From positions 1-15,109 of the forward strand of contig JBBCJM010000036.1 in NCBI GenBank assembly GCA_037190175.1: 15,109 bases of DNA, written 5' to 3'. Source of the DNA: JBBCJM01 sp037190175. GTDB taxonomy: Bacteria > Pseudomonadota > Alphaproteobacteria > Rhodobacterales > Rhodobacteraceae. The stretch's first letter is position 1; the number at the start of each line of letters is the position of its first letter. Positions 13,982-15,109 of the stretch are shown one piece after another. The notes under the pieces were generated by a model. That model was not told where the DNA came from and did not search any database. It was given only the letters and a program-made list of their open reading frames with translations. Position numbers and translations under genes: made by a program.

Positions 13982-15109
13982 ACTGGGCGCTGGGGATGGT
14001 CGGGGCCGGCGCGCTGGCGGTGCTGCTATGGCACATGCTGCGCCCGCGCCCGCGACGGATCGCGGTCTCCTTCGCCCGCTTCGTGCCGACCCTGCCGCCC
14101 GCCCCCGCCGGCTGGTCGCGCATCGCACTGGCCTGGCCGCGCGATCCGCTGGCGCTGGCCTGCCTTCTGGCCTGTGCCGGGCTGGTGGGCTGGGCGTTTG
14201 TGGACGACGACCGGCAGTATCGCGCTGCGCGGCCAGGGCATCTGGGCCTGCGGGTGGTGCTGGATCTCACGCATTCGATGACGGTCGCCGATGGGCCGGG
14301 CACCCGCCTTGCCAGCGCCCTGGCCCGCATCGAGGCGGCGCGCGCCGTGCTGCGCGGGGCGGGCGCGCAGAGCCTGTGCCTGGAGATCGTCGGGGTGGCC
14401 GCCGGCATCAGCGCCGCCCGGCCGCTGCCGCTTTCGGGCCCGCTGCCCGCCGATCTGGCGCCGCTGCCCGAGGGGGGCGAGCCGGCGCGGCTGGTCGAGG
14501 CCGCCACCGCCCCGACCGGGGTCTGCACGCCGACCCATGTCCTCGTGCTGACCGACCTGCCGCCGCCCGCGCTGCCGGCCGGGGCAAACCTGCGCATCCT
14601 GTGGGACCAGTTGGGCGTGCCGGCCGCCAATGCGGGGCTGCGCTCGATCGGGCTGGAACAGGCGGCTTTCGGCGCCGAGGGCGCGCGGATCCGCATCGAG
14701 GGCCTGCATTCGGGGGGCGAGCCGCCGCCCGCGTTGCGCCTGGCCGGGCCGGGCGGCGTGCAGGAGGTTCCCGTCCATCCGCTGCCCGAGGCGGAGGGGC
14801 GCTGGTATGCCGATGCCGCCTATGCCGGGCCGGGCGAGTACGACCTGCGCCTGCCGGCCGGCGACGGCTATTCCGGCGACGACCGCGCGCTCGCGCGGCT
14901 CGACCTGCCGGCGCGGGTGGCGGTGGACTGGCGGCTGGCGGATCTGCCGCGCCCCCCGGGCTTGTCGCCGGGCGGCCCGGGCGATCTGCTGGTCGCGGCC
15001 TACGAGGGCGCGGCCGATCCCGACCGCCCGGTGCTGCTGGTGCATCCGGGTTTCGGCGCCGGCGCGCCGGGGCGCGGCATCGGGCCGTTTCTCGACGATC
15101 CGGCGCTGT
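13978..15109 (+). CDS. BatA-like membrane vWA protein, 3' end outside window
   Basis: The first 377 residues are present and the frame is open to the window edge. The arrangement matches aerotolerance-type BatA/vWA membrane proteins: transmembrane helix at about 4-20 (LGMVGAGALAVLLWHML), a basic loop (RPRPRR), a second helix at about 56-75 (DPLALACLLACAGLVGWAF), then a vWA-like domain starting LGLRVVLDLTHSMTVADG. The MIDAS motif is DLTHS (Asp96, Thr98, Ser100), with Thr in place of the usual first Ser; the later Asp is in VLVLTDLPP (Asp193). After about residue 225 it has a beta-rich, Ig-like stretch (ARIRIEGLHSGGE to GEYDLRLPAGDGY) that would be extracytoplasmic if no third helix precedes it. 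It overlaps the DUF58 stop by ATGA and has CGGAGG upstream. Total length and C-terminus are unknown. Confidence 0.82.
   Translation, partial: MNWALGMVGAGALAVLLWHMLRPRPRRIAVSFARFVPTLPPAPAGWSRIALAWPRDPLALACLLACAGLVGWAFVDDDRQYRAARPGHLGLRVVLDLTHSMTVADGPGTRLASALARIEAARAVLRGAGAQSLCLEIVGVAAGISAARPLPLSGPLPADLAPLPEGGEPARLVEAATAPTGVCTPTHVLVLTDLPPPALPAGANLRILWDQLGVPAANAGLRSIGLEQAAFGAEGARIRIEGLHSGGEPPPALRLAGPGGVQEVPVHPLPEAEGRWYADAAYAGPGEYDLRLPAGDGYSGDDRALARLDLPARVAVDWRLADLPRPPGLSPGGPGDLLVAAYEGAADPDRPVLLVHPGFGAGAPGRGIGPFLDDPAL

Noticed and set aside
12930..14696. 588-codon minus-strand open frame opposite the DUF58 and BatA-like genes
   Set aside because: Composition is Ala/Arg/Pro noise without motifs, and it is antisense to conserved genes.

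Overview
This high-GC window most likely comes from an alphaproteobacterium of the Rhodobacteraceae type (Rhodobacter/Paracoccus relatives). The reasons are a C4-pathway 5-aminolevulinate synthase whose catalytic lysine falls at residue 248 as in Rhodobacter HemA, a bacterial ligase-associated exonuclease/ATP-dependent DNA ligase pair, an IspG next to a RodZ-like membrane protein, and strong third-position GC throughout. No tRNA, rRNA, CRISPR array, insertion sequence or phage gene was found.

Left part, minus strand (1-4735). Transcription runs leftward through an M20 dipeptidase (4735-3362), a hairpin-rich spacer, a metallo-beta-lactamase-fold exonuclease (3112-2096), an ATP-dependent DNA ligase overlapping it by ATGA (2099-513), and 44 bases later a secreted caspase-like (C14) peptidase running off the left edge (468-1). 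The exonuclease and ligase belong to the known bacterial ligase-associated repair group. Its usual helicase and phosphoesterase partners are not seen here, and the peptidase sits where a further repair gene might be expected.

Middle, plus strand (4850-9911). A small exported protein of unknown function (4850-5242) diverges from the dipeptidase. It is followed by hemA (first step of tetrapyrrole synthesis), a RodZ-like helix-turn-helix/one-transmembrane protein, ispG (penultimate step of the MEP isoprenoid pathway), a short 5' remnant of a DJ-1/PfpI-type gene, and a cupin gene whose ribosome site lies directly behind that remnant. hemA and ispG both make precursors that meet in heme and, where present, photopigment synthesis.

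Right part, plus strand (10029-15109+). A four-gene operon is tightly coupled by two identical TGACATG junctions and one ATGA overlap. It encodes an unrecognised membrane protein with a long Gly/Pro/Ala/Glu-rich tail, a MoxR-type AAA+ ATPase, a DUF58 protein and a BatA-like membrane von Willebrand A protein that runs off the right edge. MoxR-DUF58-vWA sets are known as membrane-associated chaperone-like modules. Here the first gene is unfamiliar, and both vWA-type proteins show altered metal-site motifs. This operon is the best candidate for something undescribed in the window.
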